From an uncultured Pelagibacteraceae bacterium (GTDB lineage Bacteria; Pseudomonadota; Alphaproteobacteria; Pelagibacterales; Pelagibacteraceae), in contig CACDHV010000005.1 in assembly GCA_902552755.1 (NCBI GenBank), positions 1 to 55,313 of the forward strand: DNA of 55,313 bases. Direction: 5' to 3'. How positions within the stretch are numbered: position 1 is the first letter of the stretch; each line of letters starts with the position of its first letter. This document shows, piece by piece, positions 54,582 through 55,313 of the stretch. Below the pieces are notes generated by a model, which was given only the letters and a program-made list of their open reading frames with translations, did no database searches and was not told the origin of the DNA. The translations under genes and the position numbers were made by a program.

Positions 54582-55313
54582 TTACAAAATAAATTTTGAT
54601 AGGTCTGCGTCCTTAACAAGTTCACCAATATTTTTCTTAATATAATCTGAATCTATGCTGATCTTTTCACCAGCTCTATCTGTTGCAGTAAAACTAATTT
54701 CATCTAAAACTCTTTCAATTATAGTATGCAGTCTTCTAGCACCTATATTTTCAACAGTTGTATTTACTTCACTTGCAATTGTTGCGATCGTATCAATTCC
54801 ATCTTCAGTAAATTCCAAATCAACGTTTTCAGTTTTAAGTAAAGCTTTATATTGTTTGATCAAACTATTATCCGGCTCTTTTAAAATTCGCTTAAAATCC
54901 TCGCTATTCAATGCATCTAGTTCAACTCTGATTGGCAATCTCCCCTGAAGCTCAGGCAAAAGATCTGATGGTTTTGCTAACTGGAATGCTCCAGAAGCTA
55001 TGAATAATATGTGATCTGTTTTTATTGGACCGTATTTTGTACTCACCGTCGTTCCTTCAATGAGAGGAAGTAAGTCTCTTTGAACACCTTCTCTTGAAAC
55101 ATCTCCACCAACTCTATCAGTTCTTGCTGAAATCTTATCTATTTCGTCTAAAAATACGATACCATTATTTTCAGTTGTGTTTTTTGCAGATTTAATAATT
55201 TTATCTTGTTCGATTAATTTATCAGCTTCTTCGTTAAGTAATATCTCATGAGATTCTTTTACTGACATTTTTTTCTTCTTAGCTTTTTGACCCATAGATT
55301 TACCAAGCATGTC
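54582..55313 (-). CDS. hslU: ATP-dependent protease ATPase subunit HslU, C-terminal part (cut by window edge)
   Basis: AAA+ unfoldase partner of the HslV peptidase. The visible 244 residues run from the end of the I domain ([14 protein letters not shown]) through Walker [15 protein letters not shown]. They continue with [25 protein letters not shown], sensor/arginine-finger region [31 protein letters not shown], and the C-terminal tail DADLSKFIL that docks into HslV. The N-terminal P-loop lies outside. In frame with the window end (codon GAC at 55313-55311). Confidence 0.96.
   Translation of the reverse strand, partial: DMLGKSMGQKAKKKKMSVKESHEILLNEEADKLIEQDKIIKSAKNTTENNGIVFLDEIDKISARTDRVGGDVSREGVQRDLLPLIEGTTVSTKYGPIKTDHILFIASGAFQLAKPSDLLPELQGRLPIRVELDALNSEDFKRILKEPDNSLIKQYKALLKTENVDLEFTEDGIDTIATIASEVNTTVENIGARRLHTIIERVLDEISFTATDRAGEKISIDSDYIKKNIGELVKDADLSKFIL

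Noticed and set aside
1..55313. CRISPR arrays, insertion sequences, prophage, rRNA or tRNA genes.
   Set aside because: I saw no repeat-spacer pattern, transposase or integrase product, terminal repeats, or tRNA-like or rRNA sequence; gaps are too short to hide rRNA genes.

Overview
The window is AT-rich, gene-dense bacterial DNA with almost no intergenic space. Many neighbouring genes overlap by a few bases and no gap exceeds 300 bases. The protein set and gene order are alphaproteobacterial. Low GC, lysine/asparagine/isoleucine-rich proteins, missing members of usually conserved clusters and the lack of any mobile element point to a streamlined marine SAR11 (Pelagibacterales, Candidatus Pelagibacter type) chromosome. 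The taxon is inferred from these features, not from a database match.

Left part (1-12635), mostly minus strand: a long alphaproteobacterial housekeeping series, murJ - trpS - nfu - [Bax-like glucosaminidase; convergent polysaccharide deacetylase] - tsaB - fur - 2OG-Fe(II) oxygenase - miaB - phoH - ybeY - lnt - metK - terminator - nusA (cut by the window edge).

Middle part (12685-36943): malic enzyme; a remnant of the yra cluster (BON lipoprotein, rsmI, LppC-like protein); rdgB divergent from grpE-dnaK-dnaJ, with a 33-codon membrane ORF after dnaJ; two secreted proteins of unknown role (one Cys-rich, one FG-GAP/ASPIC); dapB-nth-PfkB kinase; a minus-strand operon of a winged-helix protein, a TPR-methyltransferase and a 36-codon ArfA-like ribosome rescue factor; an L,D-transpeptidase; PLPBP and a ThiE-like protein whose start codons share one palindrome; a major porin; a DUF3576 lipoprotein; and leuS-lptE-holA.

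Right part (36940-55313) is the probable replication-origin neighbourhood. Minus-strand parB, parA, rsmG, mnmG, mnmE, rho, hemJ, hemH and hemE run up to position 48943. Plus-strand ppsR, maf, aroE, coaE and dnaQ run away from 49229. Beyond them lie secB, fxsA, a Tim44-like gene, an Smr gene and hslU (cut by the edge). This matches the hemE/oriC/RP001 arrangement known from Caulobacter and Rickettsia. The 285-base gap holds a perfect DnaA-box match. A near-consensus parS lies about 10 kb away inside rsmG. A sulfotransferase and a GT41 glycosyltransferase interrupt the usual mnmE-rho adjacency.

I saw no rRNA, tRNA, CRISPR array, insertion sequence or prophage. The points most worth a second look are the oriC candidate, the ArfA-like small gene at 26728-26838 and its operon, and the palindromic shared start at 30653-30658.
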